Below, one piece after another: positions 1 to 9,294 of a stretch of 64,000 nucleotides of DNA. Positions within the stretch are counted from its first letter, which is position 1, and each line of letters opens with the position of its first letter. A program made the position numbers and the translations under genes. The notes beneath the pieces were generated by a model that was given only the letters and a program-made list of their open reading frames with translations, had not been told where the DNA came from and did not search any database. Source of the stretch: Marinobacterium sp. (lineage in GTDB: Bacteria > Pseudomonadota > Gammaproteobacteria > Pseudomonadales > Balneatricaceae); assembly GCA_025800125.1 (NCBI GenBank), contig JAOXSF010000022.1:16848-80847 (forward strand). The letters are read 5' to 3'.

Positions 1-4
1 AGGC

Positions 5-1084
5 ATGTCTGCAACACCTGATGCTGTGACGCCCCAGGAACGAAGACAATTCAGTGGCCGATTACGCGATACCAACAGCCCGTTCCTTCCTGCTGCACAG
101 AATGGCGAACGCACAGTACGGGTAGGTTTTGTCTTACTGGAACATTTCTCATTGATGGCATTTACAGCCGCCGTTGATGCGCTGGTTACTGCAAACCTGG
201 TCAGCACAACGCCACTTTTCAGTGTCAGCAGTTATGGCCTTGGCAGCACAGCCATTCGTAGTGACCTTGGAATTGACATCACCAGTAATAGCACTCTGGA
301 TCGGGTCTGCTTTGAAGGGCACAGCGCTCTGGACATTCTGATTATCTGTGGCGGCTTTCGCTGTGCATTAGGAGAGTTTCCTAAACTAACTCAATGCCTG
401 CACAATGCAGCCCGCCAGCAACGTACTTTAGGAGGGCTCTGGAATGGTGCTATACCTTTAGCTCACGCAGGGCTTCTGAATGACCGGCAATGCGCGTTAC
501 ATCCCGACAACCACGCCTTACTGGGAGAACAGTTTCCTCATGTGCAGCTATCTGATAAAGCAATGGTTATAGAACCGGACAGACTGACCAGCGCTGGACC
601 AAACAGCGCCCTGGAGATGATGCTGGCATTGATTGAGCAACTACGCGGCCCTGAAATCGTACGAGCAATAAGGGAGATACTCAGCTGCGACCGCAACCAT
701 CAGCACAACCACCCACTCACACACCCCACCAGCCAGCAGGATGATCCTGCCTTACCTGAATTACTGCGCGAACTTTTACAGTTAATGCGAAACAACATTG
801 AAGAACCACTGACCATCGACGAGCTGGCCAGCTGCGCGGGAATTTCACGACGACGCATTGAACGGCTGTTTCAGGCGCATCTGGAGGCTACGCCATCACG
901 CTACTATCTGGAACTGCGTATTACCCATGCACGCCGACTACTACTGCAAAGTAGTGATTCCATCGCCACAATCGCCGCAGCCTGTGGTTTTCTCAGCTCT
1001 ACCCACTTCAGCCACTGCTTTAAAGATTATTTCGGCGCATCACCCAGCCAGGTGCGACAACAGCACCAACAACAGCCCCTCTGA
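5..1084 (+). CDS. GlxA family AraC-type transcriptional regulator
   Basis: A 359-residue cytoplasmic regulator with two domains. Residues about 37-215 form a DJ-1/PfpI (class I glutamine amidotransferase-like) sensor fold. Residues about 255-355 are an AraC DNA-binding domain with two helix-turn-helix units (TIDELASCAGISRRRIERLF, then IATIAAACGF followed by THFSHCFKDYFG). The usual Cys elbow of the PfpI fold is replaced (LGGLWNGAIPLAHAGLL), as is common in regulators that bind rather than cleave a ligand. Relatives such as GbdR and CdhR sense quaternary amines, but no such genes are in the window, so the ligand is unknown. Only four bases precede the ATG, so the ribosome site is mostly outside. 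A shared terminator separates it from the convergent diguanylate cyclase. Confidence 0.9.
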   Translation: MSATPDAVTPQERRQFSGRLRDTNSPFLPAAQNGERTVRVGFVLLEHFSLMAFTAAVDALVTANLVSTTPLFSVSSYGLGSTAIRSDLGIDITSNSTLDRVCFEGHSALDILIICGGFRCALGEFPKLTQCLHNAARQQRTLGGLWNGAIPLAHAGLLNDRQCALHPDNHALLGEQFPHVQLSDKAMVIEPDRLTSAGPNSALEMMLALIEQLRGPEIVRAIREILSCDRNHQHNHPLTHPTSQQDDPALPELLRELLQLMRNNIEEPLTIDELASCAGISRRRIERLFQAHLEATPSRYYLELRITHARRLLLQSSDSIATIAAACGFLSSTHFSHCFKDYFGASPSQVRQQHQQQPL

Positions 1085-1155
1085 ATCAGCAGCCCCCAAC
1101 AGAGCAGCATGAAGCCAAAATCTGAAGACGTAAAGAAAACGACGAGAATAAAAGA

Positions 1156-1179
1156 AAAAGCCTGCATCAGCAGGCTTTT
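1156..1179. terminator. bidirectional intrinsic terminator
   Basis: A 10-bp perfect stem (AAAAGCCTGC / GCAGGCTTTT) around an ATCA loop has A-runs on one flank and T-runs on the other. It lies between two convergent genes and can serve both. Confidence 0.85.
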
Positions 1180-1184
1180 CGTCA

Positions 1185-2924
1185 TTACATCACTTCAACT
1201 CTGTTGCGCCCTTCCGCTTTAGCTTCATAGAGCGCCTTATCTGCCCGTGTCATCATGCGTTCAATGGTGTCACCTTCACAGAAACCGGTAACACCAAAAC
1301 TGCTCGTCACCTGCTCAACAGGCTCAACATCCAGTGCCACAATATGCTGACGCAGGCTTTCTGCCACAATAAGGGCGTTGTCGCGACTGGTTTCTGGCAG
1401 AATCAATAGAAACTCCTCCCCGCCCCAGCGACCGACAATGTCGGCATCTCGTACATTACGCAACAGCAACTGCCCAACCTTAACCAGCACATCATCGCCT
1501 ACCGGATGGCCCCAAGTGTCGTTGATTCGCTTGAAACGATCAAGGTCCATCAGGACAACGGAAAAAGGACGTCGATAGCGACGCGCTGAACTGATCACCC
1601 GTTCAAAAAATTCATCCAGTCGCAGACGGTTACTCAAACCGGTTAATGGGTCAGTACTGGATAAACGATCCAGTTCCACATTCTTCTGCTCAAGCTCTCG
1701 TGTACGCTCAGCAATACCTAACTCCAGTCGCTCATTCCAGGCATTCAGCTCATCGTTCTTGGCACGCAACTGTTGTTGATAACGCTCAAGAAGGTCGGAA
1801 ATATGCCGAGCCACCAACAAAGTAATAACAAACGTCAGCGCTAACACCACACCTACTACTACAATAGTACGGCGAATGGTGCTATCAACACGTTCACTTA
1901 ATGCTCGTTGCTCCCCTTGTGCAGCAGCAATAGCATCTTCAACATAGATACCCGATGCAATTACCCAGCCCCAGCGCGGGTAAGGGCGTGCAAAGGTAAT
2001 CTTATCTTCAATTTCGGTATTACCTGGACGCTGCCAACGGTAGTTAACAAAACTCCCACCAGGCAATCTGGCCGCTTGCTGAAACTCCTCCCAGATGGGA
2101 TTTCCCTCAGCATCATCAATACTGTTGATGGTACGTCCCGCCAGTTGCGGCATGAAAGGGTTCATAATGTAGGTACCCGCAGCCGAATAAACAAACAGGT
2201 AACCGTCATCCCCATAACGATAATCCTTAATACGGGATAACAGTTGCTGTTTTAATTCTGCTTCATGGCGAGCCAGTGAGGCCAGTTCAACAAGTACCAG
2301 GCCTGTCTCTTCAAGCGGCGCCACATAGAGCAGCGCATCACTATCACTACCATCAGCGGTCGACAGAAATTCCGGCGCCAGTACAAAGCCGCTATCAGCA
2401 TCGCCCAACTGGCGGTTCAATTTATTTAATGACAGCCCGGGAGTTAATGAACCACTATTCAAGGGCACAAGCTGATCACCATCTTCCATCAGTTGGTAGA
2501 GTATGGTTCGATTATTCAGCTTGCCAGATGTGGGACTGGCAACCGAGCTAGCCAGCAAGCGTACCCGCTCCGCAACAGATAACTGCGCCTGCCAGTCCTT
2601 ATAAAGTTTAAGCAATGCGTCACGTCGTGACAAAGCATGTTGCTCAAGCCCTGCCCGCAACCGCTGATCCGCTTCACGGTGAGTAATACTCAGGTGGCCG
2701 ATCATTCGATTAACCTCACGCTGAATATCAGCCCGACTCTGATCAAGTATAGTACTTGCAACAACCTGCTCTTCCAGTTGCAAAAATGCCTGCTGATGAC
2801 GGATAAAGATATAACTGACCAGTAATGCCACCAACAGCACACTACCCAGTGGTATCAGCACAATCATAGAAGTCAGATAACGTTCTGAAGCGCCATCAGT
2901 TGTGGAGTGCAGATTTAAGTTCAT
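1185..2924 (-). CDS. membrane diguanylate cyclase with periplasmic Cache sensor
   Basis: A 579-residue inner-membrane protein expected to make cyclic di-GMP from two GTP. Order: membrane helix at about 18-44, periplasmic Cache-type sensor to about 350 (DGYLFVYSAAGTYIMNP and a WGWVIASGIYV segment), second membrane helix at about 352-376, coiled coil, then GGDEF domain. The active-site motif is GGEEF at about 501-505. An RDAD sequence exactly five residues before it matches the RxxD inhibitory site, so product feedback is likely. No EAL domain is present. The ATG at 2924 is supported by the membrane anchor directly after it; its ribosome site is weak. The Cache region resembles that of the chemoreceptor at 60.3-62.0 kb, so both may sense small organic acids or similar ligands (inference). 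Confidence 0.93.
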   Translation of the reverse strand: MNLNLHSTTDGASERYLTSMIVLIPLGSVLLVALLVSYIFIRHQQAFLQLEEQVVASTILDQSRADIQREVNRMIGHLSITHREADQRLRAGLEQHALSRRDALLKLYKDWQAQLSVAERVRLLASSVASPTSGKLNNRTILYQLMEDGDQLVPLNSGSLTPGLSLNKLNRQLGDADSGFVLAPEFLSTADGSDSDALLYVAPLEETGLVLVELASLARHEAELKQQLLSRIKDYRYGDDGYLFVYSAAGTYIMNPFMPQLAGRTINSIDDAEGNPIWEEFQQAARLPGGSFVNYRWQRPGNTEIEDKITFARPYPRWGWVIASGIYVEDAIAAAQGEQRALSERVDSTIRRTIVVVGVVLALTFVITLLVARHISDLLERYQQQLRAKNDELNAWNERLELGIAERTRELEQKNVELDRLSSTDPLTGLSNRLRLDEFFERVISSARRYRRPFSVVLMDLDRFKRINDTWGHPVGDDVLVKVGQLLLRNVRDADIVGRWGGEEFLLILPETSRDNALIVAESLRQHIVALDVEPVEQVTSSFGVTGFCEGDTIERMMTRADKALYEAKAEGRNRVEVM

Positions 2925-3182
2925 GGACTCTGGCAGAAAGTATTAAGAGACAGGCTGTTATCTGACATTTTATACCTCATATTATGGTGCGCTTGTGCCA
3001 GATAACTAAACAGCGAGTGTTTTTATATGATTCATAAAAAAATTTCAATCCGACATTCCGACCAGAAGCTTAGACCCACAGCTTTAACCGGCTCTATATT
3101 TATCCATATTCTCTACTACCAACATAAACGGTGTAACTGACAACACCGTTATAACAAAGCCACGGTCACACCGAAATCCAGC

Positions 3183-4214
3183 TTAACCACTCAGTTGCAA
3201 CAACCACTGTTCATAGCGCCGATCCATACCATTTCTATCGGTATTTTCTTGTGGATGCCGCTCAATATTGCGCATTTCTCGAGGCGACAGACCATAACGA
3301 CGCCGAAAACTACGGCTGAAATCTGCATTGCTACGAAAACCGCAGGCCTGAGCCACTTCGTATAATTTACGCGAAGCAAGCTCCGGCCGTGATAGTGATT
3401 GAAATGCAGCCTTTAAACGACACTCCCGTATATAACCTGCAACCCCACCCTGAGGTTCAAACATACGATACAGCCGCGAACGTGACAGGCCCAGATCGCT
3501 GCAAATCGTTGTCGGACTCAACTCCTGACTTGCCAGATTCGCCGCAATGTAATGCCGAATACGGCGCATATCGGTTACAGATTCCAGCTCATTCGATAGT
3601 GGAAGGTCTTGCACTGAACCATTAAGGCAGGCCGCAACCAGATTAAGCGTTGCAGGGGTCAATCGCTCAGCTGCGGTCAGGCTCAGACCGCTGATCTGCC
3701 CATGCAAAGACTGCATGTGGTCGCGAAGTACAGCGACCAGTGGCTCTGTGACCGATAACGTGCGCAAATGCTGATGATCAGGCCAGTCAAGTAACGGCTC
3801 CAGCATGACACGCGGAATAATCAGTGAAAGGTTGGTAAATACACTGGTGTATGTGTGTGACTCACGGGACAGATCAAAGATAAGCAACTGATCATCTTTA
3901 ACCTGCCGTTCTGCATCAACCACGGTAGAACCGGCCATAAAAAGCTGAATCATGTAATGATCCAGCCCATCACGCGCTATCTCCTCTGTGCTTCGTCGCC
4001 ACTGTTGCTGTTGCGTGGTCGTACGGGCCAGCATCAAAGCACCAGGCTGCCAGGCTTCAACTTCTGCCTTAAAGCTCTGCACCCGTGTGTCAGCATCCGC
4101 TTCTACTGAAAACAGACAGGCAATACTGTCTCGCCACAGGTCATATCGTTCCTGACTATCGACACTTTCCAGATCGAAATAGCTATGGGGTATATCAGAA
4201 GGGTGCTCTGTCAT
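3183..4214 (-). CDS. AraC family transcriptional regulator
   Basis: A 343-residue regulator. The N-terminal 200 residues look like the AraC_binding_2 (cupin-like) domain found in regulators of aromatic or amine catabolism (FDLESVDSQERYDLWRDSI, and an HYMIQLFMAG strand pair). Residues about 215-318 form the AraC helix-turn-helix domain (PTTICSDLGLSRSRLYRMF, then KLYEVAQACGFRSNADFSRSF). It stands alone between the diguanylate cyclase and a 426-bp gene-free region, so no target can be named. The ligand is unknown. Confidence 0.88.
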   Translation of the reverse strand: MTEHPSDIPHSYFDLESVDSQERYDLWRDSIACLFSVEADADTRVQSFKAEVEAWQPGALMLARTTTQQQQWRRSTEEIARDGLDHYMIQLFMAGSTVVDAERQVKDDQLLIFDLSRESHTYTSVFTNLSLIIPRVMLEPLLDWPDHQHLRTLSVTEPLVAVLRDHMQSLHGQISGLSLTAAERLTPATLNLVAACLNGSVQDLPLSNELESVTDMRRIRHYIAANLASQELSPTTICSDLGLSRSRLYRMFEPQGGVAGYIRECRLKAAFQSLSRPELASRKLYEVAQACGFRSNADFSRSFRRRYGLSPREMRNIERHPQENTDRNGMDRRYEQWLLQLSG

Positions 4215-4640
4215 GCTGCTACTCCATGCCGTGTACTCTGATCATCGTATACCTTCATCATTCATACGTGCTGGCTATTTGTGCATCTATGGCTCGTATG
4301 AACCTATAGCTTGTATGAGTCTATAACTTGTGTACGCTTATACTTTTATATACTTACAGCCCGTGTGTACCTGTAGCTACGCCTGATAGACTATAAGGCA
4401 AACCCCGTATCGGCTGGAGTCCCTGATTTATGTAGTTTTATCAATACCACAGCACAGGAGCGCATAACCCTACCAGTATTAAAGGCGTCGCTCTGACCCA
4501 ACGTTACTGCCGTATGAACATCATCACACGATTACGGTAAAGCTGAAGGCGTCAATGCCGCAGGACTGTATCAAGCAGCATCATAGAGCGAGCTTCAGCC
4601 AGGCACTGGCCATACGTAAATTAGCACGCAAAGTATCTTG
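4215..4640. other. 426-bp intergenic region with no supported gene
   Basis: The region lies between the AraC gene start and the thiD 3' end. It contains three contiguous 17-bp degenerate repeats (4287-4337) and AT-rich sequence that may include the AraC promoter. I found no convincing reading frame, tRNA or terminator. Confidence 0.5.
4287..4337. repeat. 17-bp degenerate tandem repeat, 3 copies
   Basis: Three contiguous units of the form CTATRRCTYGTRTGARC start at 4287, 4304 and 4321, with a few substitutions between copies. They lie upstream of the AraC gene. Spacing and divergence fit old slippage duplication rather than a CRISPR. Confidence 0.75.
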
Positions 4641-5477
4641 CTATACCTGTGATGCCCGTAAGTGGTAGAAATGATCGACAGGGCCATGCCCTTTCCCCAC
4701 ATCCAGTTGATCAGCAGTAGCAATCGCTGCACTAATGTACTGCTTGGCCTGTCCTATTGCCTGCGTTATCGAATACCCCTGCGCCATAAACGAAGCAATC
4801 GCCGAAGATAAAGTACAACCGGTGCCATGGGTGTTTGCAGTGTCATGGCGCGGCATACAGAAACCAGCCTGCTCTGCTTCACCATACCAATAATCACAGC
4901 TTTGCTCTCCGGATTGATGTCCACCTTTAATCAATACCGACTTACATCCAAGCTCCAACAGTTGCTGTCCCAATATCGCGATGTCGTCTTCTGATTTCGG
5001 CAACTGTGTTTGAGGCAACCCCAACAATGCTAAAGCTTCCGGCAGATTAGGCGTGACAACATCTGCCAGCGGCAGCAACTGATCGATCAGTGCGGTAGAC
5101 GCATCAGCTGCCAACAGCGGGTCACCACTGGTCGCAACCATCACCGGGTCCAGCACAATATTGGCAGGGTGATATTGCCGCAACAGTTGCGCCACAGTGG
5201 CAATGGTAGTGGCATCTCCCAACATACCAATTTTGACCGCATCAATTGCAATATCATTAAACAGTACATCAGCCTGCTGCTGAATAAAGTCGCCAGGAAC
5301 CGGGTGAATCCCTTGTACGCCGCAGGTATTTTGTGCGGTCAATGCCGTAATTACAGAACACGCATAGCTGCCTGTTGCCGAGATTGCTTTTATATCTGCC
5401 TGAATACCCGCACCACCGCCACTGTCGGAACCTGCAATGGTGAGTACATTCGGTATAGCACGACACAGCCTGGTCAT
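4641..5477 (-). CDS. thiD: hydroxymethylpyrimidine/phosphomethylpyrimidine kinase
   Basis: A 278-residue cytoplasmic ribokinase-fold enzyme of thiamine biosynthesis. It phosphorylates HMP and then HMP-phosphate to HMP diphosphate. The substrate motif IAGSDSGGGAGIQ lies at residues 14-26, DPVMVATSG in the middle, and the anion-hole motif GTGC at 218-221. Length is normal for ThiD. The ATG is preceded by GGAG at a good distance. It starts only 18 bases after the stop of the chaperone-like gene and is probably co-transcribed with it, an unexpected pairing. No other thi gene and no TPP riboswitch signature is visible upstream, so thiamine feedback at this locus is not supported. Confidence 0.96.
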   Translation of the reverse strand: MTRLCRAIPNVLTIAGSDSGGGAGIQADIKAISATGSYACSVITALTAQNTCGVQGIHPVPGDFIQQQADVLFNDIAIDAVKIGMLGDATTIATVAQLLRQYHPANIVLDPVMVATSGDPLLAADASTALIDQLLPLADVVTPNLPEALALLGLPQTQLPKSEDDIAILGQQLLELGCKSVLIKGGHQSGEQSCDYWYGEAEQAGFCMPRHDTANTHGTGCTLSSAIASFMAQGYSITQAIGQAKQYISAAIATADQLDVGKGHGPVDHFYHLRASQV

Positions 5478-5495
5478 GAATCGCTCCAGTTTTTA

Positions 5496-6476
5496 TCAGT
5501 TAATCAGATCAATACGCAAAATCGCGCCACTATCACCGCCAAAGCGTTCCCGCTCGCGAAACTCGACTTTAAGCGCATCGTAACGGTTCAGGTCAATGGA
5601 GTCTGGTAAACGCAACTGTACTTCCCGCTCTGTTTCAGGCAGGTCCAACGCAATATATTTACGTATCATCAATACATCAGGCCGGGGTAAATGGGCAGCA
5701 AGCCCCAATACTTTGAAGTCACCAAACAATGAACGCTGACCATCACGTTCCATCAACAACGCCAGCCAGAGGCTATCACCATCCATAAACAGTTCGGGTG
5801 AACTCAGCCGGGCATCAGCCTGCATTGCCCCCACTCGTACCTGTACAGGAATACTGTACTCCGTTGGCTTGATACGAATTTTTACCCCGTCACGGGGCGG
5901 CAACGAACCTTTTTTCTCCAATGCAACCAATCGCTGCGCCTCTTTCTGTTCGGCTTCCTCAACACTTCCGGGGGGGGGTAACTGCCGAAAAACCAGCCGG
6001 GTATGGTATTCTCCTTCTGGCAACCCTTCTGGCCGAGCTGCCCGCAACTCAATAATCAGCTCTTCATCGCCCCCCAGTCGCACAGTGCTGGCTGACGTTT
6101 CGACCAGCTGTTCCAGCAGGCTGGCTGGCACATCTGCCATCACATTACTACCATCAGCCGTAATGTGGCGAGCAGGTTCGATATACACCTCATACCAGGC
6201 AGGCTGCTCTGTGATATTACGCACATGGACAGAACGCCACGTTGTACGCTTGTCAAATACCACTCTTGGTGTATGAATTGCCAGCGAATCCTCATAATCA
6301 GCAAGCTCAGCCTTCACCGACGCTGCCTGAGCCAACATGACGAACAGCATCAGGCTATATAATTGTTTTGTGCTCAATGGCAAACATAGAGACAGAAACG
6401 ACCGCCTGAATAGAGCAACCCAACCTGTATGCTCAGCTTTTAAACTCTCTATCATTCTGTCACTACCTGTTTTCAT
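5496..6476 (-). CDS. PapD-like periplasmic chaperone (solitary)
   Basis: A secreted immunoglobulin-fold protein resembling pilus-assembly chaperones: the segment VRNITEQPAWYEVYIEPARHI, a GEYHTRLVFRQLPPP strand and a C-terminal beta domain. It has a long N-terminus with a hydrophobic stretch ending in MLFVMLAQAASVKAE, a signal peptide cleaved near VKA-E. ATG starts at 6476, 6455 and 6350 are all possible; 6476 has GGA at nine bases and 6455 has AGGT. The frame opens as far as 6614. No usher or pilin gene is nearby, so a role in pilus assembly is unsupported here. A run of nine C on the coding strand (5970-5978) encodes part of a Pro-Pro-Pro stretch. A slip there would truncate the protein and could also affect thiD downstream. 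Confidence 0.72.
   Translation of the reverse strand: MKTGSDRMIESLKAEHTGWVALFRRSFLSLCLPLSTKQLYSLMLFVMLAQAASVKAELADYEDSLAIHTPRVVFDKRTTWRSVHVRNITEQPAWYEVYIEPARHITADGSNVMADVPASLLEQLVETSASTVRLGGDEELIIELRAARPEGLPEGEYHTRLVFRQLPPPGSVEEAEQKEAQRLVALEKKGSLPPRDGVKIRIKPTEYSIPVQVRVGAMQADARLSSPELFMDGDSLWLALLMERDGQRSLFGDFKVLGLAAHLPRPDVLMIRKYIALDLPETEREVQLRLPDSIDLNRYDALKVEFRERERFGGDSGAILRIDLIN
5970..5978 (-). repeat. G9/C9 homopolymer inside the chaperone gene
   Basis: Nine G on the plus strand (nine C in the coding strand), in frame in this sequence. Tracts of this length in genes for secreted or surface-assembly proteins are often phase-variable. Confidence 0.7.
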
Positions 6477-6698
6477 TATCGGTTTTCCATGAACCAGACG
6501 GAGCCTCTGTAAACACTGCCTCTCCTGGATACCTATAACAATACCTAATAACAACATAGACATCTGAAGTGTCTGCAATACATCTGAAAACACCCACCCA
6601 GAACAGGGCTTCAAGAAAAGCCCGATGGTACCAGAAAGTAGTCAATGTGAGCGGTATCAAAAACCTTTAACCACATTAAAGCTGTGAGATCATCGCAA

Positions 6699-6777
6699 GA
6701 TACAATTTTGTCCTGATACAATTTTGTCCTGATACAATGCTGCCCCAATACAATGTAGCCCTGATAAAATCACACCT
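6699..6777. repeat. 16-bp tandem repeat, about 5 copies
   Basis: The first two units are identical (GATACAATTTTGTCCT at 6699 and 6715). The next three diverge (starting 6731, 6747 and 6763). The array lies just upstream of the UPF0325-like gene and could lie within or next to its promoter. Confidence 0.85.
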
Positions 6778-6861
6778 GATGACTTGTCTCTTCCTGATAA
6801 ATAAGAGCCAGACCAGTCTCAGTAACCATTAACATAAGCAAATAGAGTCAAGTACCTGATC

Positions 6862-7221
6862 ATGTCTGATTTCCCAACCCTGACCCAGATGGGCGTAACC
6901 TCCCTGGAATCTGTCGTCCGTTACACTCTGCGCCAGGAAGGCGATACCGATGTGCTGAAGATTTACTATAACCGCCCGGGTAACTCCATGCGCTCACGTA
7001 GTAAAAAGTTCTCTTTTGTGCGCGACCTGGAAGGCAGCAACAGTGACCAGATCAGTCCAATGCTGCAAGCGGCTATTGATGAACTGAAACAGCTACAGGC
7101 CAGCCATGATATTGAACCAGGAGATGCCAAAGAGCATTTGCGTACCAGTCTGGAACACCTGGAAAAAGTACTGACCACTAAACTGGACGATGTACGGCGC
7201 CAGATTGAGCAGCTACGCTAA
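6862..7221 (+). CDS. UPF0325/DUF3461 family protein (YaeH-like)
   Basis: A 119-residue soluble protein of unknown function. The N-terminus (MGVTSLESVVRYTLRQEGDTDVLKIYYNR) follows the pattern of enterobacterial YaeH and of DUF3461 proteins: short helix, RYSLRQE-like strand, DILKIY strand. The C-terminal half is helical and coiled-coil-like (EHLEKVLTTKLDDVRRQIEQLR). No signal peptide or membrane segment. It sits 96 bases upstream of the TRAP genes on the same strand and may share their transcript. The family is conserved in gammaproteobacteria without an assigned role. Confidence 0.82.
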   Translation: MSDFPTLTQMGVTSLESVVRYTLRQEGDTDVLKIYYNRPGNSMRSRSKKFSFVRDLEGSNSDQISPMLQAAIDELKQLQASHDIEPGDAKEHLRTSLEHLEKVLTTKLDDVRRQIEQLR

Positions 7222-7317
7222 TCCTGCAACGCACCTGAGCACAGAAAGCACGACCAGAAATACACCAACCCACAATTCACTAACCTGCAATCCACCAACA
7301 AACAATGGAGATAGACG

Positions 7318-7839
7318 ATGGGGCGCCTGCTGTTGCGCTTTTTTGACAAGCTGGAAAATTATCTCTGTCGTCTGTTGCTGGCAGGCTTTGTCTGCCTGCT
7401 GTTTATGCAGATACTGGCTCGCCAGCTATTCGAGCACTCTTTTTCATGGAGTGAAGAACTGTCTATCTATATGTTTGTCTGGTTTGTATTTCTGGGTGCC
7501 AGCTATGCTACCCGACGGGAAGCGCATAACCGGGTTACCTTTCACTACCGCTGGCTGCCAGAAAAACTGACAACAGGCCTGAAGCTGCTAGCTGATCTAA
7601 TCTGGGTCGTCTTCAACTGCTACTTTGTGTACCTGTCGTACGATTTTGTCTTCAACCGTATGAACCTGTTCTGGAAGTCCCAGACACTGGGCATACCAAT
7701 GAAGTATATCTATATGATTCTACCTCTGGCTTTCAGCCTGATGACGATAAGAATCCTGCAGGTAAACTACTACCGCTATCTCCGCCCTCAACAGACTACT
7801 CAGGGTTCGACTGTAAACGCTGATAATCGCACAGAGTGA
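7318..7839 (+). CDS. dctQ: TRAP transporter small permease (DctQ)
   Basis: A 173-residue membrane protein with four predicted helices (about 18-36, 47-65, 90-110, 136-150). It carries the conserved DctQ feature SWSEELSIYMFVWFVFLGASYA in the second helix. With DctM it forms the membrane unit of a sodium-driven tripartite importer for organic acids or similar solutes. The ATG at 7318 follows a GGAG. The dctM gene starts 10 bases after its stop. No DctP binding protein lies beside this pair, unlike the second TRAP locus at 45.0-47.9 kb. Confidence 0.9.
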   Translation: MGRLLLRFFDKLENYLCRLLLAGFVCLLFMQILARQLFEHSFSWSEELSIYMFVWFVFLGASYATRREAHNRVTFHYRWLPEKLTTGLKLLADLIWVVFNCYFVYLSYDFVFNRMNLFWKSQTLGIPMKYIYMILPLAFSLMTIRILQVNYYRYLRPQQTTQGSTVNADNRTE

Positions 7840-7849
7840 AATTGCACCG

Positions 7850-9190
7850 ATGGATGAATCTTCAATTGTACTGATCCTGTTCGGCTCTTTTCTGTTGTTA
7901 CTGGTGATTGGTGTCCCTGTCAGTATTTCACTGGGCGTAGCTGCACTGGCATCTTTCCTGTACCTGGATGAAAATCCGCTAAAACTGGTACAGATCGCAT
8001 TTACCTCTGTCGAATCCTTTCCCTTAATGGCGCTACCCGCATTTATTCTTGCTGGCGCACTGATGGAAGCAGCGGGCATATCCAAAAGACTCGTGCAGCT
8101 AGCAGAAAGCTTTGCCGGGCCAGTCACCGGAGGCATATCTGCCTCAGCAATACTGGCCTGCATGTTCTTTGGGGCCATTTCCGGTTCCGGGCCAGCGACC
8201 ACAGCGGCTGTCGGTATGCTGATGATTCCTGCAATGGCACGGCATGGTTACGACCGCAGTTATGCAGCAGCACTAACCGCATCATCGGGTGGTCTGGGCA
8301 TTGTTATCCCACCATCCATTCCAATGGTGATTTTCGGTATTTCTGCGCTGGGTATCCGTGTGCCAGCGGAAGCGATTGCCACCCATGGCAATTTTCAAAG
8401 CGTTTCTATCTCTGTGCTGTTTCTGGCCGGTTTTATACCGGGTATGGTGTTAGCAAGCGCACTGATGGCTCTGAATTATCTGCAATGTCGTAAAGCTGGC
8501 TATCATGGCACCACAGAGGGCTGGTCTACCCAGCAGATCAAACTGGCAGCCCGCCAAGGCGTATGGTCTATTCTGGCACCGCTGGTCATTCTGGGCGGTA
8601 TCTATTCCGGCTTTTTCACCCCGACAGAATCCGCCATCGTGGCTATTTTCTACACGCTGGTTGTAGGCTTATTTATTCACCGGGATCTTAAATGGCCAGC
8701 GATTATACAGGCATTGGAGACTACAACCTGGTTATCTGGTCGTGTTCTGCTAATCCTGTTCACCGCGACTCTGTTTGGCCGCCTGCTAGTTGAGAACCAG
8801 ATCCCTGCAACCATTGCCCAGTCCATCACATCATTGACCGATAATGTTTATCTGATCTGGTTGCTGATTATCGCTTTCCTGCTGTTTGTGGGTATGTTTA
8901 TGGAAACGCTGGCTGCCATTATGATTCTGACACCAGTGTTACTGCCTATAACCTACAGTCTGGGAATTGATCCTATTCATTTTGGCATTGTTATGGTGTG
9001 CAGCTTATCCATTGGCTTCTCTACCCCACCACTGGGAGAAAATCTGTTTGTTGCGTCGGGTATATCAGGTACTTCGTTAGAATCTGTTACGCTGCGCGCA
9101 CTCCCCTTTGCGCTGGTTTCAACACTGGCGGTAATTCTGATCGCCTTTGTGCCACAATTATCCCTCTGGCTGCCAGCTCTGTTTAAATAG
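7850..9190 (+). CDS. dctM: TRAP transporter large permease (DctM)
   Basis: A 446-residue protein of the DctM/ion-transporter superfamily with about 12 membrane helices. Family signatures are visible: GAISGSGPATTAAVG in the first half with GLGIVIPPSIPMVIFG, and FTPTESAIVAIFYTLVVG and GFSTPPLGENLFVASG in the second. It is the sodium/solute channel partner of the upstream DctQ. The substrate is unknown because the binding protein that would define it is missing here. Confidence 0.93.
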   Translation: MDESSIVLILFGSFLLLLVIGVPVSISLGVAALASFLYLDENPLKLVQIAFTSVESFPLMALPAFILAGALMEAAGISKRLVQLAESFAGPVTGGISASAILACMFFGAISGSGPATTAAVGMLMIPAMARHGYDRSYAAALTASSGGLGIVIPPSIPMVIFGISALGIRVPAEAIATHGNFQSVSISVLFLAGFIPGMVLASALMALNYLQCRKAGYHGTTEGWSTQQIKLAARQGVWSILAPLVILGGIYSGFFTPTESAIVAIFYTLVVGLFIHRDLKWPAIIQALETTTWLSGRVLLILFTATLFGRLLVENQIPATIAQSITSLTDNVYLIWLLIIAFLLFVGMFMETLAAIMILTPVLLPITYSLGIDPIHFGIVMVCSLSIGFSTPPLGENLFVASGISGTSLESVTLRALPFALVSTLAVILIAFVPQLSLWLPALFK

Positions 9191-9294
9191 CAGGCGGTTA
9201 TTGCTCTCATACAACACAATATAACAACCCCTGGCGAGAAACAGACCAACGGGTTATGCTGCAAATCTACTGGAAATGTTCTACAGGAGAGGTC

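Noticed and set aside
6615..6861. TPP riboswitch ahead of the thiD unit
   Set aside because: No THI-box signature on the minus strand upstream. The ACCTGATC near 6854 is isolated and on the wrong strand.
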